A stretch of DNA of 64,000 nt, taken from positions 45,340-109,339 of the forward strand of contig NZ_LQWV01000039.1 of NCBI RefSeq assembly GCF_001553855.1. The letters are read 5' to 3'. Both the position numbers and the translations under genes were made by a program. Source of the DNA: Streptococcus gordonii. GTDB taxonomy: Bacteria; Bacillota; Bacilli; Lactobacillales; Streptococcaceae. The notes beneath the pieces were generated by a model. It did no database searches and was not told the origin of the DNA. It was given only the letters and a program-made list of their open reading frames with translations. Positions 27,079-36,770 of the stretch are shown piece by piece; position 1 is the first letter of the stretch; every line of letters starts with the position of its first letter.

Positions 27079-27888
27079 TTACAATTCAGCAAGAATCGCT
27101 TTAAGCAAGCCTTTGAAGTCGGCTTTGACACGTTCAGTTACTTCTACTACTTCTTCGTGATTGAGTTCTTCTTGGAAACCAGCCGCAAAGTTAGTAATAC
27201 ATGAAATACCAAGGACTTTCAAGCCAGAATGTGCTGCCACAATCACTTCAGGAACTGTAGACATGCCGACTGCATCTGCTCCCAAGGTCTTATAGGCACG
27301 GATTTCCGCTGGTGTTTCATAAGTTGGACCAGTTACACCGATATAGACACCTTCATCAAGCTTGATACCAAGTTTTTTAGCCACTTCATGGGCAGTAGCG
27401 CGGTATTCTGGTGTGTAGGCTTTTGACATATCAGGGAAACGTGGACCAAAGTCATCCAAGTTTTCACCGATCAATGGGTTCTGACCAGTCATGTTGATAT
27501 GGTCACTAATTGCCATCAATGTACCAGGTCCAAATCCGATACCACCAGCAGCATTGGTTACAAGAACCCCTTCACATCCCAAAACTTTCATCACACGAAC
27601 TGGGAAAGTGACAACTTCCAACGGATTTCCTTCGTAGAAGTGGAAACGGCCTTGAAGCGCCAATACTTTGCGACCCGCCAAGTCACCGTAGACTAATTTA
27701 CCAGCGTGGCCAACGACAGTTGAACGACCCCAGTTTGGAATCTCAGTGTAGTCTACTACTACTGCGTTTTCGATTTCTTCGGCTAATTCTCCAAGACCTG
27801 ATCCAAGGATCAAACCGAACTCAGGAGCTTCAACTCCTTTGCCTTTCAAATAAGCAGCTGTTTCATTGATTTTTTCTAATAATGACAT
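27079..27888 (-). CDS. punA: Purine nucleoside phosphorylase PunA (trimeric type)
   Basis: Trimeric PNP of 269 residues that phosphorolyses inosine and guanosine type nucleosides. Motifs: LILGSGLGELAEEI near residue 27 (phosphate), LQGRFHFYEGN near 85, VTNAAGGIG near 115, ITGPTYETPAEIRAYKTLGADAVGMSTVPEVIVAAH-like stretch near 190-220 seen in parts, and CITNFAAG near 235. It complements DeoD. The gene is 116 bases after deoB on the same strand and is followed at once by the CLC gene. RBS GGTGAGG precedes the ATG. Confidence 0.96.
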   Translation of the reverse strand: MSLLEKINETAAYLKGKGVEAPEFGLILGSGLGELAEEIENAVVVDYTEIPNWGRSTVVGHAGKLVYGDLAGRKVLALQGRFHFYEGNPLEVVTFPVRVMKVLGCEGVLVTNAAGGIGFGPGTLMAISDHINMTGQNPLIGENLDDFGPRFPDMSKAYTPEYRATAHEVAKKLGIKLDEGVYIGVTGPTYETPAEIRAYKTLGADAVGMSTVPEVIVAAHSGLKVLGISCITNFAAGFQEELNHEEVVEVTERVKADFKGLLKAILAEL

Positions 27889-28004
27889 TAATATTCCTCA
27901 CCTATCTATTGTTTTATAAAGCAATAAACTAATTTTCAAAGGTATTTCTATTGCCTACTAGCCTATTATTATGATGCTATCTTTATTAGCTTAGTCCTGT
28001 CTTC

Positions 28005-29216
28005 TTACACCAATTTATCTAAGAAGCTTTCACCAATCATTGCCTTGTCCACTCCAAAGTTCTCAGCAACAGTAGCTGAGATATCGGCAAAGTGTCCGAC
28101 TGGAATATGACCGTGACCGCTTAAAGATTTTCCAAAAATTAAGAGAGGGATATATTCACGAGTATGGTCAGTACCAGCGTAGGTAGGGTCATTACCATGG
28201 TCAGCAGTAATCATGAGCAAGTCATCTTCACGCATATTTTCAATGATTTCAGGAATACGAGCATCAAACTCTTCCAAGCAGTCGCGATAGCCATGTGGAT
28301 TACGACGGTGACCATATAGAGCATCAAAGTCTACTAAGTTAGTAAAGGAGAATCCGTGTTTGAAGTCTGCGTCCTTCAATGCTTTAACTAAATTATCTAC
28401 CCCATGATTATTGGACTGATTGTGGCCCATGTCATGGTTGATCCCAGCACCGTTGAAGATGTCGTTGATCTTACCAACAGAATAAGTATCGATTCCCGCT
28501 TCATTTAGCTTATCAAGTACAGTTGGCTCGAATGGTGATACTGCGTAGTCGTGACGGTTAGCAGTACGGGTGAAGTTTCCTGGTTCACCCACATATGGAC
28601 GGGCAATGATACGTCCTAGAAGCGCAGGTCTATCCAAAGTAATTGAACGAGCATATTCACAAATGCGATAGAGTTCTTCCAATGGAATCACTTCTTCATG
28701 AGCAGCAATCTGCAATACTGGATCCGCAGAAGTATAGATAATTAGCTCGCCCGTTTCCATCTGACGAGGACCAAAGTCATCAATAACTGCTGTTCCTGAA
28801 TAAGGTTTATTAGCCTCACGAATAACTTTACGTCCAGAAAACTCTTCAATCTGAGTCAAGATTTCTTCTGGGAAACCATTCCAGAAAGTATCAAATGGTT
28901 CAGTAATATTTAGTCCCATGATTTCCCAGTGGCCAGTCATCGTGTCTTTTCCAAGTGATACTTCCTCAAGTTTAGTATAATAGCCACTTGGATTTGCTTC
29001 CTGAGGAACTGTCTTCAAAGGAACAGGACGTTCGATATTTCCCAGACCAATCTTAGCCATATTAGGGACTGTAAGTCCAACTGTTTTGGAAATATGTCCC
29101 AGAGTATCTGAAGCACCGTCTGGCACTCCAGCATTAACAAAGTTGTTAGCATCTGGTGCTGCACCAATACCAACTGAGTCCATAACTACTAAGTGAATAC
29201 GATTAAATTTTGCCAT
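28005..29216 (-). CDS. deoB: Phosphopentomutase
   Basis: Moves phosphate between C1 and C5 of (deoxy)ribose, linking nucleoside phosphorylases to central carbon metabolism. It has 403 residues of the alkaline phosphatase superfamily. Metal ligands: [15 protein letters not shown] near residue 10, KDTMTGHWE near 90 with the phosphorylated Thr, and [23 protein letters not shown] near 335. It follows rpiA by 12 bases, so deoB and rpiA form the head of the salvage operon feeding ribose-5-phosphate. Confidence 0.97.
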   Translation of the reverse strand: MAKFNRIHLVVMDSVGIGAAPDANNFVNAGVPDGASDTLGHISKTVGLTVPNMAKIGLGNIERPVPLKTVPQEANPSGYYTKLEEVSLGKDTMTGHWEIMGLNITEPFDTFWNGFPEEILTQIEEFSGRKVIREANKPYSGTAVIDDFGPRQMETGELIIYTSADPVLQIAAHEEVIPLEELYRICEYARSITLDRPALLGRIIARPYVGEPGNFTRTANRHDYAVSPFEPTVLDKLNEAGIDTYSVGKINDIFNGAGINHDMGHNQSNNHGVDNLVKALKDADFKHGFSFTNLVDFDALYGHRRNPHGYRDCLEEFDARIPEIIENMREDDLLMITADHGNDPTYAGTDHTREYIPLLIFGKSLSGHGHIPVGHFADISATVAENFGVDKAMIGESFLDKLV

Positions 29217-29228
29217 AAGATCCTCCTT

Positions 29229-29906
29229 TTATTTATTAGCTTCTAAAACTTGAACACCAGCTTTTCCTGCTACAATAACCTTATCTACCATTTGGTTAAA
29301 GAGACCGTGCTCAACTACACCAACGATGTGGTCTAATTCACGGGCAAACTCAATAGGATTTTCAATCACACCCAAATCTAGGTCAATGATAAAATTCTTC
29401 ATATCTGTAACAAAGCGTTGACCATCTTTCTGACGAAAGGCTGGTTTATAACCTGCACGTTCAAAGCGACGGAAAACTTGCTCTGCACCATACTGGACAA
29501 CTTCGACCGGAAGCTTAAAAGCTCCTAGCTTCTCAACCAATTTACTCTCATCAACTACCCAAATGTAGCTTTTTGTCGGTGTTGCAACGACCTTCTCCAT
29601 AAGGAGAGCGCCCCCACCACCTTTAATACCATTAAAGTTTGTATCAACCTCATCTGCCCCATCAACTGTCACATCAACTAAATCAACTTCATCAATGGAT
29701 TTGAGTGGAATTCCCAAACCTTCTGCTTGCTGACTGGTTACACTTGAAGTTGTTACTGCGATAATCTGCAGTCCTTCTTCTTTGATCCGACGGCCAATCT
29801 CTTCGACAAAATAATAAGCGGTCGAACCCGTTCCAAGTCCAACTACCATACCATCTGTCACGAACTCAGCAGCCTTAATCCCTGCCATCTTCTTTAGATT
29901 CTCCAT
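29229..29906 (-). CDS. rpiA: Ribose-5-phosphate isomerase A
   Basis: Interconverts ribose-5-P and ribulose-5-P in the pentose phosphate pathway. It has 225 residues. Motifs are [17 protein letters not shown] near residue 23, VDGADEVD near 82 and [14 protein letters not shown] near 95, with the catalytic Glu in the last. RBS AAAGGAGG. Its promoter has an extended -10 TGCTATACT (29987-29995). A CodY-like box lies about 20 bases upstream of the expected -35. Confidence 0.97.
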   Translation of the reverse strand: MENLKKMAGIKAAEFVTDGMVVGLGTGSTAYYFVEEIGRRIKEEGLQIIAVTTSSVTSQQAEGLGIPLKSIDEVDLVDVTVDGADEVDTNFNGIKGGGGALLMEKVVATPTKSYIWVVDESKLVEKLGAFKLPVEVVQYGAEQVFRRFERAGYKPAFRQKDGQRFVTDMKNFIIDLDLGVIENPIEFARELDHIVGVVEHGLFNQMVDKVIVAGKAGVQVLEANK

Positions 29907-30035
29907 TTTGACCTCCTTTGCATTTTTCAGGCGTTTGAACCGTAAAAAAAAGTCCTTTGCCCAGCCAAAAGAATCAATCTATTTATAGTATAGCACTATT
30001 TTATAGAACATGAAAGCATTTTCCTAATTTCTAAT

Positions 30036-30050
30036 AATTTTTTGAAAATT
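30036..30050. promoter_or_regulatory. CodY-like box between rpiA and SHOCT gene
   Basis: AATTTTTTGAAAATT matches the CodY consensus AATTTTCWGAAAATT at 14 of 15 positions, the exception being the central C. It lies upstream of the rpiA promoter and about 90 bases before the divergent SHOCT gene start. Which gene, if any, it controls is unknown. Confidence 0.5.
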
Positions 30051-30142
30051 GCCATAGTTAAATCAAAACCTTGCCCACTCTATCCCTTTTTGATAGAATT
30101 AATTTCGAAAGATTATTGAATGATAAAAGCGGGAGATTAATT

Positions 30143-30838
30143 GTGGGATTATTTAATTTTGGAAAAAATAAAGATCAAAAAGCTAATAAAAATTTAGTTA
30201 AAGAGGAACAAAAGCGCATTGCAGAAATGAAGCACAAGGAAAATCTTGTTCGAAATCAAATTTTTCAGAAAACAGACAAATTTCAATATTTATATCTAGA
30301 TAATACTAACAGGCTCTTCAAAATAAGAAGGGAAGAAGATTTTTTTGCAGGAAGTATTACAACATTCAGTTTTGATGAATTAATAAACTATGAATTATTC
30401 GAGGATGAAGTTACTGTAACTAAAGGTGGCATCTCTATTGGTAGAGCTCTGGTTGGTGCTACTCTTGCTGGTCCAGCTGGTTTAGTTGTTGGAGGATTGA
30501 CTGGAAGTAAAACATCACGAAACTCCTGTGATAAGTTGTCCGTCAAATTCACTGTTGACGGTTTGCATGCAGGTACATATGAAATTAAATTAATAAAAAA
30601 ACAAACAAAAAAGAAATCATTATTTTATGAAACAGCTGTTAAAAACGCTAATGAAATTATTCTAGCTTTCGATACTATCATTGCAAGTCAGCAATATCAT
30701 AAAACCGAAAAAAATGAAACTGAGCAAGTTAATTATTCTCTTTCAGATGAGCTATTAAAATTAAAATCACTGGTTGAATCAGGAATATTAACACAAGAAG
30801 AGTTTGAAGTACAAAAAAACAAATTGTTAAATAAATAA
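30143..30838 (+). CDS. SHOCT-domain protein, unknown function
   Basis: A protein of about 231 residues beginning MGLFNFGKNKDQ if the GTG at 30143 is used. That start has GGGAG seven bases upstream, whereas the longer in-frame option begins with a TTG and no RBS. A Lys-rich helical section (residues 10-45) is followed by a small beta domain, then a Gly/Ala hydrophobic stretch (RALVGATLAGPAGLVVGGLTG), which could insert in or contact a membrane. It ends in a SHOCT motif (LLKLKSLVESGILTQEEFEVQKNKLL), a short C-terminal oligomerisation-type domain. AT-rich relative to its neighbours and monocistronic. Confidence 0.75.
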   Translation: MGLFNFGKNKDQKANKNLVKEEQKRIAEMKHKENLVRNQIFQKTDKFQYLYLDNTNRLFKIRREEDFFAGSITTFSFDELINYELFEDEVTVTKGGISIGRALVGATLAGPAGLVVGGLTGSKTSRNSCDKLSVKFTVDGLHAGTYEIKLIKKQTKKKSLFYETAVKNANEIILAFDTIIASQQYHKTEKNETEQVNYSLSDELLKLKSLVESGILTQEEFEVQKNKLLNK

Positions 30839-30888
30839 TACATACATGTTATAAACAAGTGATAATTATAGATTTAGAAAGGATATAG

Positions 30889-32262
30889 ATGATCACAAGA
30901 GAATTTGATACAATCGCTGCGATTTCTACGCCTCTTGGGGAAGGAGCTATCGGTATTGTCAGGTTAAGCGGAACTGATAGCTTTGCTATTGCCCAAAAAA
31001 TCTTCAAAGGAAAAGATCTGAGTAAGGTAGCTAGCCACACGCTCAACTACGGCCATATTGTCGACCCTCAAAACCATGAAGTACTAGATGAAGTTATGGT
31101 CGGTGCTATGCGCTCACCCAAGACTTTTACACGCGAGGACATCATTGAAATAAACACTCACGGGGGAATTGCGGTTACTAATGAAATCCTGCAACTAGCT
31201 ATTCGAGAAGGGGCTAGAATGGCAGAGCCTGGTGAGTTTACCAAGCGGGCCTTTTTGAATGGTCGAGTGGATCTGACTCAAGCCGAGGCCGTTATGGACA
31301 TCATCCGCGCCAAAACGGATAAAGCCATGAACAACGCTGTCAAACAGCTCGATGGCTCTCTTTCTAACCTCATTAACAACACACGTCAAGAAATCCTCAA
31401 CACACTGGCTCAGGTAGAGGTCAATATTGACTATCCGGAGTACGATGATGTGGAAGAAATGACGACACAGCTCATGCGAGAGAAAACAGCAGAGTTCGAG
31501 GAACTCCTGACATCTCTTCTCAATACTGCTCGACGTGGTAAGATTCTGCGGGAAGGTATTTCCACTGCTATCATCGGCCGGCCTAATGTTGGCAAGTCTA
31601 GCCTGCTCAACAATCTCCTGCGTGAGGACAAGGCCATTGTGACAGATATTGCTGGAACCACTCGGGATGTTATTGAGGAGTATGTCAATATCAAGGGTGT
31701 ACCGCTCAAGCTAATCGATACCGCAGGAATTCGGGAAACCGATGATCTTGTAGAACAAATTGGCGTTGAGCGCTCTAAAAAAGCTCTGCAAGAAGCCGAC
31801 TTGGTCCTCTTAGTTCTTAATGCCAGTGAGCCTTTGACAGATCAGGACAGACAATTGCTTGAAATCAGCCAGGATAGCAATCGAATTGTCCTGCTTAACA
31901 AGACCGACCTTGAGGAAAAGATTGAGCTTGATCAGCTCCCTACTGATATCATTAAGATTTCTGTCCTCCACAATCAAAATATCGATAAAATTGAAGAACG
32001 CATCAATCAGCTCTTCTTTGAAAATGCTGGTATCGTCGAACAAGACGCCACCTACCTGTCTAACGCCCGCCATATCTCCTTGATTGAAAAAGCTCTGGAA
32101 AGCCTTCAAGCCGTCAACCAAGGATTGGAAATGGGTATGCCGGTAGACCTTCTCCAAGTTGATATGACCCGTACTTGGGAAATCCTCGGTGAAATCACTG
32201 GTGATGCTGCTCCAGACGAACTCATCACCCAACTCTTTAGCCAATTCTGCTTGGGTAAATAA
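30889..32262 (+). CDS. mnmE: tRNA modification GTPase MnmE
   Basis: GTPase that with MnmG installs the carboxymethylaminomethyl group on wobble uridine of certain tRNAs. It has 457 residues. The N-terminal folate-binding domain opens with [23 protein letters not shown]. The G domain has G1 [12 protein letters not shown] near residue 227, G3 DTAGIRET near 272, and G4 LNKTDL near 338. The C-terminal FCLGK is the C(x)GK motif needed for modification. RBS AAAGGA. It is followed by a strong terminator. Confidence 0.98.
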   Translation: MITREFDTIAAISTPLGEGAIGIVRLSGTDSFAIAQKIFKGKDLSKVASHTLNYGHIVDPQNHEVLDEVMVGAMRSPKTFTREDIIEINTHGGIAVTNEILQLAIREGARMAEPGEFTKRAFLNGRVDLTQAEAVMDIIRAKTDKAMNNAVKQLDGSLSNLINNTRQEILNTLAQVEVNIDYPEYDDVEEMTTQLMREKTAEFEELLTSLLNTARRGKILREGISTAIIGRPNVGKSSLLNNLLREDKAIVTDIAGTTRDVIEEYVNIKGVPLKLIDTAGIRETDDLVEQIGVERSKKALQEADLVLLVLNASEPLTDQDRQLLEISQDSNRIVLLNKTDLEEKIELDQLPTDIIKISVLHNQNIDKIEERINQLFFENAGIVEQDATYLSNARHISLIEKALESLQAVNQGLEMGMPVDLLQVDMTRTWEILGEITGDAAPDELITQLFSQFCLGK

Positions 32263-32316
32263 GATTTCTATATAGGCATTAAACTCTATTTTAACAACAC
32301 CTATCTATAATAAAAT

Positions 32317-32363
32317 AAAAGGTATGATTCTTGTGTCCTACAAAGATTCATACCTTTTATTAT
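32317..32363. terminator. Bidirectional terminator after mnmE
   Basis: AAAAGGTATGA-TCTTG pairs with CAAAGA-TCATACCTTTT around a short loop, with flanking A and T runs. It serves mnmE and probably the convergent thioredoxin-like gene. Confidence 0.85.
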
Positions 32364-32412
32364 TTATCGAAAGCTACTTAGAGAGTCTATTATAAGCTCT
32401 CCATTTAGTTCT

Positions 32413-32982
32413 TTATTTTAAAATCTCTTCTAGCTCTTTTTCGAGCGCTGCTTCGTCATGAAAGTTTAATATCACTTTTTTTACTTTTTGATTCTTATCG
32501 ACTAGGTAAATCCCAGGAATTGATTGAACATGGAGGATATCCGCTGCTTTCTCACCTGCATCATAGTAATACGGGAAGGTATAGCCTTTCTCACTGACAT
32601 ATTGATCCGCTTGTTCCTTTGTTTCCTTATGAAAATCAAGCATATCCAACATGACAAAATTTATTTTGTTTTTATACTTTTCGTAAACTTTTTGAATCTC
32701 CGGTAACTGTCGCTGACAATAAGGACACCAGCTAGCCCACTCTACTACCAGCATAGGCTTATCATAAAACTCTGAACTCTTCTTTAAAGCCCCTAGCTGA
32801 TCTTCCATTTCAAACTCTGGTAATTGCTGCCCTGTCAAAACATGTTCTACAGCTGCACTACCACTTGTCTGTGCAGAACCTTTGTCGTGCTTTTTATTTC
32901 CTGAAAAATAAATCATAGTAAAAACTGCCACAACAATGACTCCTACAGTCAGAAAGGGCAACCACCATTTATCTTTTAACAT
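32413..32982 (-). CDS. Membrane-anchored TlpA/ResA-like thioredoxin
   Basis: A 189-residue thiol-disulfide oxidoreductase. Residues 8-26 form an N-terminal membrane anchor ([19 protein letters not shown]), then a Ser/Gly/Lys linker, then a thioredoxin fold. The active site is [14 protein letters not shown] near residue 95. The cis-Pro loop is IPGIYLVDK. Not having a CPDC site, it is not the SdbA disulfide-forming enzyme known in oral streptococci. A reductase of the extracellular surface is more likely. No CcdA partner is adjacent. It has its own promoter about 120 bases upstream. Confidence 0.88.
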   Translation of the reverse strand: MLKDKWWLPFLTVGVIVVAVFTMIYFSGNKKHDKGSAQTSGSAAVEHVLTGQQLPEFEMEDQLGALKKSSEFYDKPMLVVEWASWCPYCQRQLPEIQKVYEKYKNKINFVMLDMLDFHKETKEQADQYVSEKGYTFPYYYDAGEKAADILHVQSIPGIYLVDKNQKVKKVILNFHDEAALEKELEEILK

Positions 32983-33109
32983 TTCTCACCTCATAATAAT
33001 CCATCTCAAAATATTTAATAAATATAAGAGATTGCAATCTATACACGCTCATCAAATATTGTTCTAAACTATTGAAAATACTTTTGTCTAACGTGCCAGT
33101 TGTAAATTT

Positions 33110-33138
33110 ATTATATCAGTTTCACTTTACTACATCAA
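33110..33138 (-). promoter_or_regulatory. Promoter of thioredoxin-like gene
   Basis: Minus strand -35 TTGATG (33133-33138), 17-base spacer, -10 TATAAT (33110-33115). This predicts a 5' leader of about 120 bases. The rest of the gap 32983-33395 is AT-rich, and I see no gene, RNA or repeat in it. Confidence 0.65.
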
Positions 33139-33395
33139 CAACTTTAACTTAAAAGATATACTAGAGCATTTTACAAACCATTACATCATTATTTGGACTA
33201 ATTCATCCATTAAAATGCTTGATTTATCAGAGTTTTCTCGCTTATAACTTGGCTAGTCTAAAGATATTGAGTACCATTCCCATACTTCTCTCTATTTATA
33301 ACTAAAACTGACTTCCATCTTCGTATCCAACTTCTTAAAAGTATTTTACTTTATAACAACTGAAAACAACATTTCAACAAGATAAGAATTTATCA

Positions 33396-33421
33396 AAAAT
33401 AAAAAAGAGGTTATCCCTCTT
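33396..33421 (-). terminator. lrgAB terminator
   Basis: Minus strand AAGAGG-GATAA-CCTCTT followed by a T-rich run. The stem overlaps the lrgB stop codon. Confidence 0.75.
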
Positions 33422-34118
33422 ATTTTGCTAAAATGAGTCCAGCAATTAAAGGACTGACAAAAACATACATTAAACCTGTCACTCCAATGGCCAAACCAGC
33501 CATAGCTCCCTCAACTTGACCATATTTAAAGGCCGCTCCTGTTCCAACTGCATGCCCAGTTCCCCCAAGTGCTAAGCCAATAGCAACAGGATCTTCAATT
33601 TTAAGAAGTTTTAAAATAGTCGGCCCCATAACACTTGTCAAAATCCCTGTCGCTACAACAACTACTAAAGTAATTGTTGTGATCCCCTGCATCTTATCAA
33701 CAATACCAACTGCCATTGCAGTGGTTACTGACTTTGGAAACAAAGAAATAGCAAGGAAAAAATCCATTCCAAAAAATTTTGCTACAAGTGCTGTAAAACT
33801 TGTATTTACCAAAACTGATAAAGAGATACCTAACAAAATACTTCTAGCATGGTGTTTCATTAAATGAAAGGTCTTGTAAAGCGGAATACCTAATGCAACA
33901 GTCGAAGGCACAATCAAATTATTCAAATATGATCCTCCGATATAATAATCCTTGTAAGAAATCCCAGTCCAAGATAAAAAGAGAATCACTAAAATTGTTG
34001 CCAAAAGTAGAGGCGTTGTCAAAGGATGTGGAAAACGTCTAAAAATCAACATTCCAATAAGATAAGCTAAGATAGACAAAGCCAAGCCAAACAAAGGATT
34101 AGTAACTACACTAGTCAT
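33420..34118 (-). CDS. lrgB: LrgB family membrane protein
   Basis: A 232-residue polytopic membrane protein paired with LrgA. In streptococci LrgAB has been tied to pyruvate uptake and to control of autolysis. About eight hydrophobic segments are visible, with the conserved FPKSVTTAMAVGIVDKMQG near residue 115 and LALGGTGHAVGTGAAFKYG near 185. The start MTSVVTNPLFG at 34118 is chosen because GGGGAG lies six bases upstream. It overlaps the lrgA stop by eight bases. A longer in-frame reading would cover 25 codons inside lrgA. Confidence 0.92.
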   Translation of the reverse strand: MTSVVTNPLFGLALSILAYLIGMLIFRRFPHPLTTPLLLATILVILFLSWTGISYKDYYIGGSYLNNLIVPSTVALGIPLYKTFHLMKHHARSILLGISLSVLVNTSFTALVAKFFGMDFFLAISLFPKSVTTAMAVGIVDKMQGITTITLVVVVATGILTSVMGPTILKLLKIEDPVAIGLALGGTGHAVGTGAAFKYGQVEGAMAGLAIGVTGLMYVFVSPLIAGLILAK

Positions 34119-34491
34119 GTCTTGCTCCCCTTTCTTCATAATCACCTTCATAACGTCTCTTAATAAACTGCACAGTATAGGCAATGACCACAACGTTCAG
34201 TACAATTGCCAAGACAACAATCAAAATGATAGGCAGGAGATAAGGTGCTATAATATGAAATTTATCCATAATACCAACTGCAGCCGGCAAAAAAAGAATA
34301 GTCATATTCGCCAGTAAAAAATTACCAACCATATTTACATGACGTAGGCGTAACCATTTGAATTCTAAAGCTAAAAATAACAAAATTAATCCGATGATGC
34401 TACCTGGAATTGGTAAATGAAAAATAGTTGAAATTCCCTCTCCAAGCAACGAAATCGAAAAGATAATCATCAGTTGTACGTATAATTTCAT
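34111..34491 (-). CDS. lrgA: LrgA family holin-like protein
   Basis: A 126-residue membrane protein with four hydrophobic segments of the CidA/LrgA holin-like family. HLPIPGSIIGLILLFLAL near residue 25 and LFLPAAVGIMD near 68 are the family hallmarks. The C-terminus is charged (QFIKRRYEGDYEERGARHD). It is the first gene of lrgAB, with RBS GTGAGGGG. No LytST genes are in the window. Confidence 0.92.
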   Translation of the reverse strand: MKLYVQLMIIFSISLLGEGISTIFHLPIPGSIIGLILLFLALEFKWLRLRHVNMVGNFLLANMTILFLPAAVGIMDKFHIIAPYLLPIILIVVLAIVLNVVVIAYTVQFIKRRYEGDYEERGARHD

Positions 34492-34552
34492 GAAGTCCCC
34501 TCACTTTTCTAAGTAACAGTCTACTACTTTTCAGAAAAATTTCAATATATTT

Positions 34553-34587
34553 TACAAAAATAAAAAGATGGAAACGAATCCATCTTT
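34553..34587 (-). terminator. Terminator downstream of tRNA-Ser
   Basis: Minus strand AAAGATGGA / TCCATCTTT, loop of six bases, then a T-rich run. It is the second terminator after tRNA-Ser; the first is at 34673-34693. Between them a short unexplained open frame is present (see findings). Confidence 0.75.
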
Positions 34588-34672
34588 CTTCTGCGTATCA
34601 TAAAGTCTAAATAGGAGTCCAATTTTAGATTTAGCCACCAAATCAGCAAAAAATTCCAATCCTTTTAAGCCA

Positions 34673-34693
34673 ACAAAAAAACGCCATTGGGCG
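34673..34693 (-). terminator. tRNA-Ser terminator
   Basis: Minus strand CGCC-CAAT-GGCG followed by seven T, 13 bases beyond the tRNA-Ser 3' end. Confidence 0.7.
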
Positions 34694-34705
34694 CCTTAAA
34701 TACTA

Positions 34706-34793
34706 CGGAAGACATGGGATTCGAACCCACGCACGCTTTTACACGCCTACTGCGTTTCCAACACAGCCTCTTAAGCCTCTTGAGTAATCTTCC
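34706..34793 (-). tRNA. tRNA-Ser (anticodon GGA)
   Basis: Class II tRNA of 88 bases on the minus strand. GGAAGAT pairs with GTCTTCC, the anticodon loop contains TTGGAAA (GGA), the variable arm is long, and the T-arm is GGTTCGAATCC. Discriminator G, no encoded CCA. It lies 11 bases after ssrA, so both are probably cut from one precursor. Confidence 0.95.
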
Positions 34794-34804
34794 ATTATTA
34801 AATA

Positions 34805-35150
34805 TGGAGCCGGTGGGAGTCGAACCCACGTCCAAACATCTGCCAACACATTTGTCTACAACCATAGGCTATGTATTGCTTTAACTTGATTTTGACACAT
34901 AACTCAAGCCCAAATCAAGCGAGTCTATCAATCTCTTGTAAAATCCCTAGACAAAATTCTACCGTAGCTTGCTAATAATAAGACCTGTCATCAGACACAA
35001 GCAATCCGAATCGGGTCACGCTGGCTGGTTTTTAGGCAGCTAAAGCGTAAGAAGTATTATTTTTTGCAGTTATATTTAACTGGCGTTTTACATCCGCTAG
35101 ATGAGTCGCAAAATATGCCTCATAATGCCTGTCGAATCCGTAACGACCCC
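34805..35150 (-). ncRNA. ssrA: Transfer-messenger RNA (tmRNA)
   Basis: A 346-base tmRNA that rescues stalled ribosomes. The 5' end GGGGTCGTTACGGATTCGAC and the 3' T-arm GTGGGTTCGACTCCCAC pair into the tRNA-like domain. The acceptor uses CGGCTCC with A as discriminator, and CCA is not encoded. The tag frame at 35032-35067 reads GCAAAAAATAATACTTCTTA onward, giving AKNNTSYALAA and then TAA. It is driven by its own promoter and followed directly by tRNA-Ser. Confidence 0.97.
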
Positions 35151-35164
35151 AAGACAATAAAATT

Positions 35165-35192
35165 ATTATATCATATTTCAGCAAAATTGCAA
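35165..35192 (-). promoter_or_regulatory. ssrA promoter
   Basis: Minus strand TTGCAA (35187-35192), 16-base spacer, extended -10 TGATATAAT (TATAAT 35165-35170). The mature tmRNA begins about 15 bases downstream. Confidence 0.7.
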
Positions 35193-35227
35193 TTTTTTCA
35201 GATCAGATATCTATGATTTACTTTAGT

Positions 35228-35259
35228 AAAAAATCTCGAACCCAGTAGGATTCGAGATT
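35228..35259 (-). terminator. Terminator of dnaG-rpoD-sufT operon
   Basis: Minus strand AATCTCGAA / TTCGAGATT stem with a 10-base loop and a T-run, five bases after the sufT-like stop. Confidence 0.85.
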
Positions 35260-35264
35260 AAGTA

Positions 35265-35603
35265 TTATTTGATTCCAAGTGCAATTCTTGCGTAACGGCT
35301 CATTTTTTCGACTGTCCAAGCTGGATACCAAACCAGCTTGACTTCCACTTTAGTTACTTCTGGAATTTCTTCAAGAGCATCGTGGATTTGATCCGTTAAT
35401 AAGTCAGCCAAAGGACATCCCATAGTTGTTAGAGTCATGTCGATTTCTGTCTCACCATTTTCTTCGTTGAAACGAATTTCATAAATGAGTCCCAGATTGA
35501 CAATATCAATACCCAACTCAGGGTCAATGACTTGTTCCAAACTTTCAAGAATACGGTTTTTAATGCCTTCAATTTCTTCTGCTGTATATTTTTGCTCTGC
35601 CAT
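35265..35603 (-). CDS. MIP18/DUF59 family Fe-S assembly factor (SufT-like)
   Basis: A 112-residue protein of the DUF59/MIP18 family, which aids iron-sulfur cluster maturation. Hallmarks are VIDPELGIDIVNLGLIYEI near residue 25 and the conserved Cys in TLTTMGCPLADLL near 63, followed by VEVKLVWYPAWTVEKMS. Cytoplasmic. It is the third gene after dnaG and rpoD, 52 bases beyond rpoD. Iron-sulfur function is known for the family, but the client protein here is unknown. Confidence 0.88.
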   Translation of the reverse strand: MAEQKYTAEEIEGIKNRILESLEQVIDPELGIDIVNLGLIYEIRFNEENGETEIDMTLTTMGCPLADLLTDQIHDALEEIPEVTKVEVKLVWYPAWTVEKMSRYARIALGIK

Positions 35604-35655
35604 CCTATCATCTCCTATTTAGTTCATATCTATAGAATCTAGATTTCACCATTTT

Positions 35656-36768
35656 TTAATCTTCAATGAAATCACGGAGTGGCTTACTACGGCTTGGGTG
35701 GCGTAATTTGCGTAGAGCTTTAGCTTCAATTTGGCGAATGCGTTCACGTGTCACATTGAAAACTTTACCAACATCTTCCAAGGTCCGCATTTTACCATCA
35801 TCCAAACCAAAACGAAGACGAAGAACATTTTCTTCACGATCTGTAAGAGTGTCTAAAACTTCATCTAACTGCTCACGAAGAACAACACGAGTTGTGTAAT
35901 CAACTGGATTTTCAATTACTTCGTCTTCGATAAAGTCACCCAGATGGCTATCATCTTCCTCACCGATAGGTGTTTCTAGCGAAACTGGCTCTTGAGCAAT
36001 CTTGAGAATCTCACGAACCTTGTCTGGAGTCATATCCATACGCTCAGCAATCTGCTCAGGCGTTGGATCTTGACCCAATTCTTGCAAGAGATTGCGTTGC
36101 TCACGAACTAGCTTGTTAATTGTTTCTACCATGTGAACTGGGATTCGGATTGTTCTAGCTTGATCAGCGATCGCACGTGTAATGGCCTGACGGATCCACC
36201 AAGTTGCATATGTTGAAAACTTAAATCCTTTGGTGTAGTCAAACTTGTCAACAGCCTTCATCAAGCCCATATTTCCTTCTTGGATCAAGTCAAGGAACTG
36301 CATGCCACGTCCAACATAACGCTTAGCAATAGAAACTACCAAACGAAGGTTGGCTTCAGCCAAACGTTGCTTAGCCTCAGTATCGCCCTGCTCAACCAAG
36401 ATTGCCAATTCTTGCTCTTCTTCGTTTGTCAAAAGTGGAACGACTCCAATTTCTTTCAGATACATACGAACAGGATCATTGACTTTAGCTGAATTGCTAC
36501 CTAAAAGTTCTTCATCAGTTAGCTCTGCTTCTTCCTCTTCGTTGTGTAAAACACGTGCACTTGGATTCCCTTCTTTATCTGTAATAGAAATCCCTGCATC
36601 TTGAATACGTTGCAACAAATCTTCGATACCATCTGCATCTAAGGTAAAAGGAATAATCAATTTATCATTAATTTCATCATCAATTGCCGTACCAGCCTTT
36701 TTATGGTTTCGAATAAATTCTGCAACTTGTACGTCAAATGTTGTTACTTCTTTTTGTTTTGTAGCCAT
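35656..36768 (-). CDS. rpoD: RNA polymerase primary sigma factor (sigma A/70)
   Basis: The 370-residue housekeeping sigma factor. Region 1.1 is short ([21 protein letters not shown]). Region 1.2 is [17 protein letters not shown], region 2 contains [19 protein letters not shown], region 3 follows [13 protein letters not shown], and region 4.2 ends with [20 protein letters not shown]. It lies two bases after dnaG, the usual macromolecular synthesis operon order without rpsU at its head; rpsU is encoded separately 2.5 kb away. Confidence 0.98.
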   Translation of the reverse strand: MATKQKEVTTFDVQVAEFIRNHKKAGTAIDDEINDKLIIPFTLDADGIEDLLQRIQDAGISITDKEGNPSARVLHNEEEEAELTDEELLGSNSAKVNDPVRMYLKEIGVVPLLTNEEEQELAILVEQGDTEAKQRLAEANLRLVVSIAKRYVGRGMQFLDLIQEGNMGLMKAVDKFDYTKGFKFSTYATWWIRQAITRAIADQARTIRIPVHMVETINKLVREQRNLLQELGQDPTPEQIAERMDMTPDKVREILKIAQEPVSLETPIGEEDDSHLGDFIEDEVIENPVDYTTRVVLREQLDEVLDTLTDREENVLRLRFGLDDGKMRTLEDVGKVFNVTRERIRQIEAKALRKLRHPSRSKPLRDFIED

Positions 36769-36770
36769 TC

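Noticed and set aside
32983..33395. Possible small gene or RNA in the 400-base gap before the thioredoxin-like gene
   Set aside because: Only an AT-rich stretch with one promoter was found; no open frame with an RBS and no stable stem apart from the lrgB terminator.
34665..34884. Small frames across tRNA-Ser and tmRNA, with GFEPT-like peptides
   Set aside because: They are translations of tRNA T-arms, a common false gene call.
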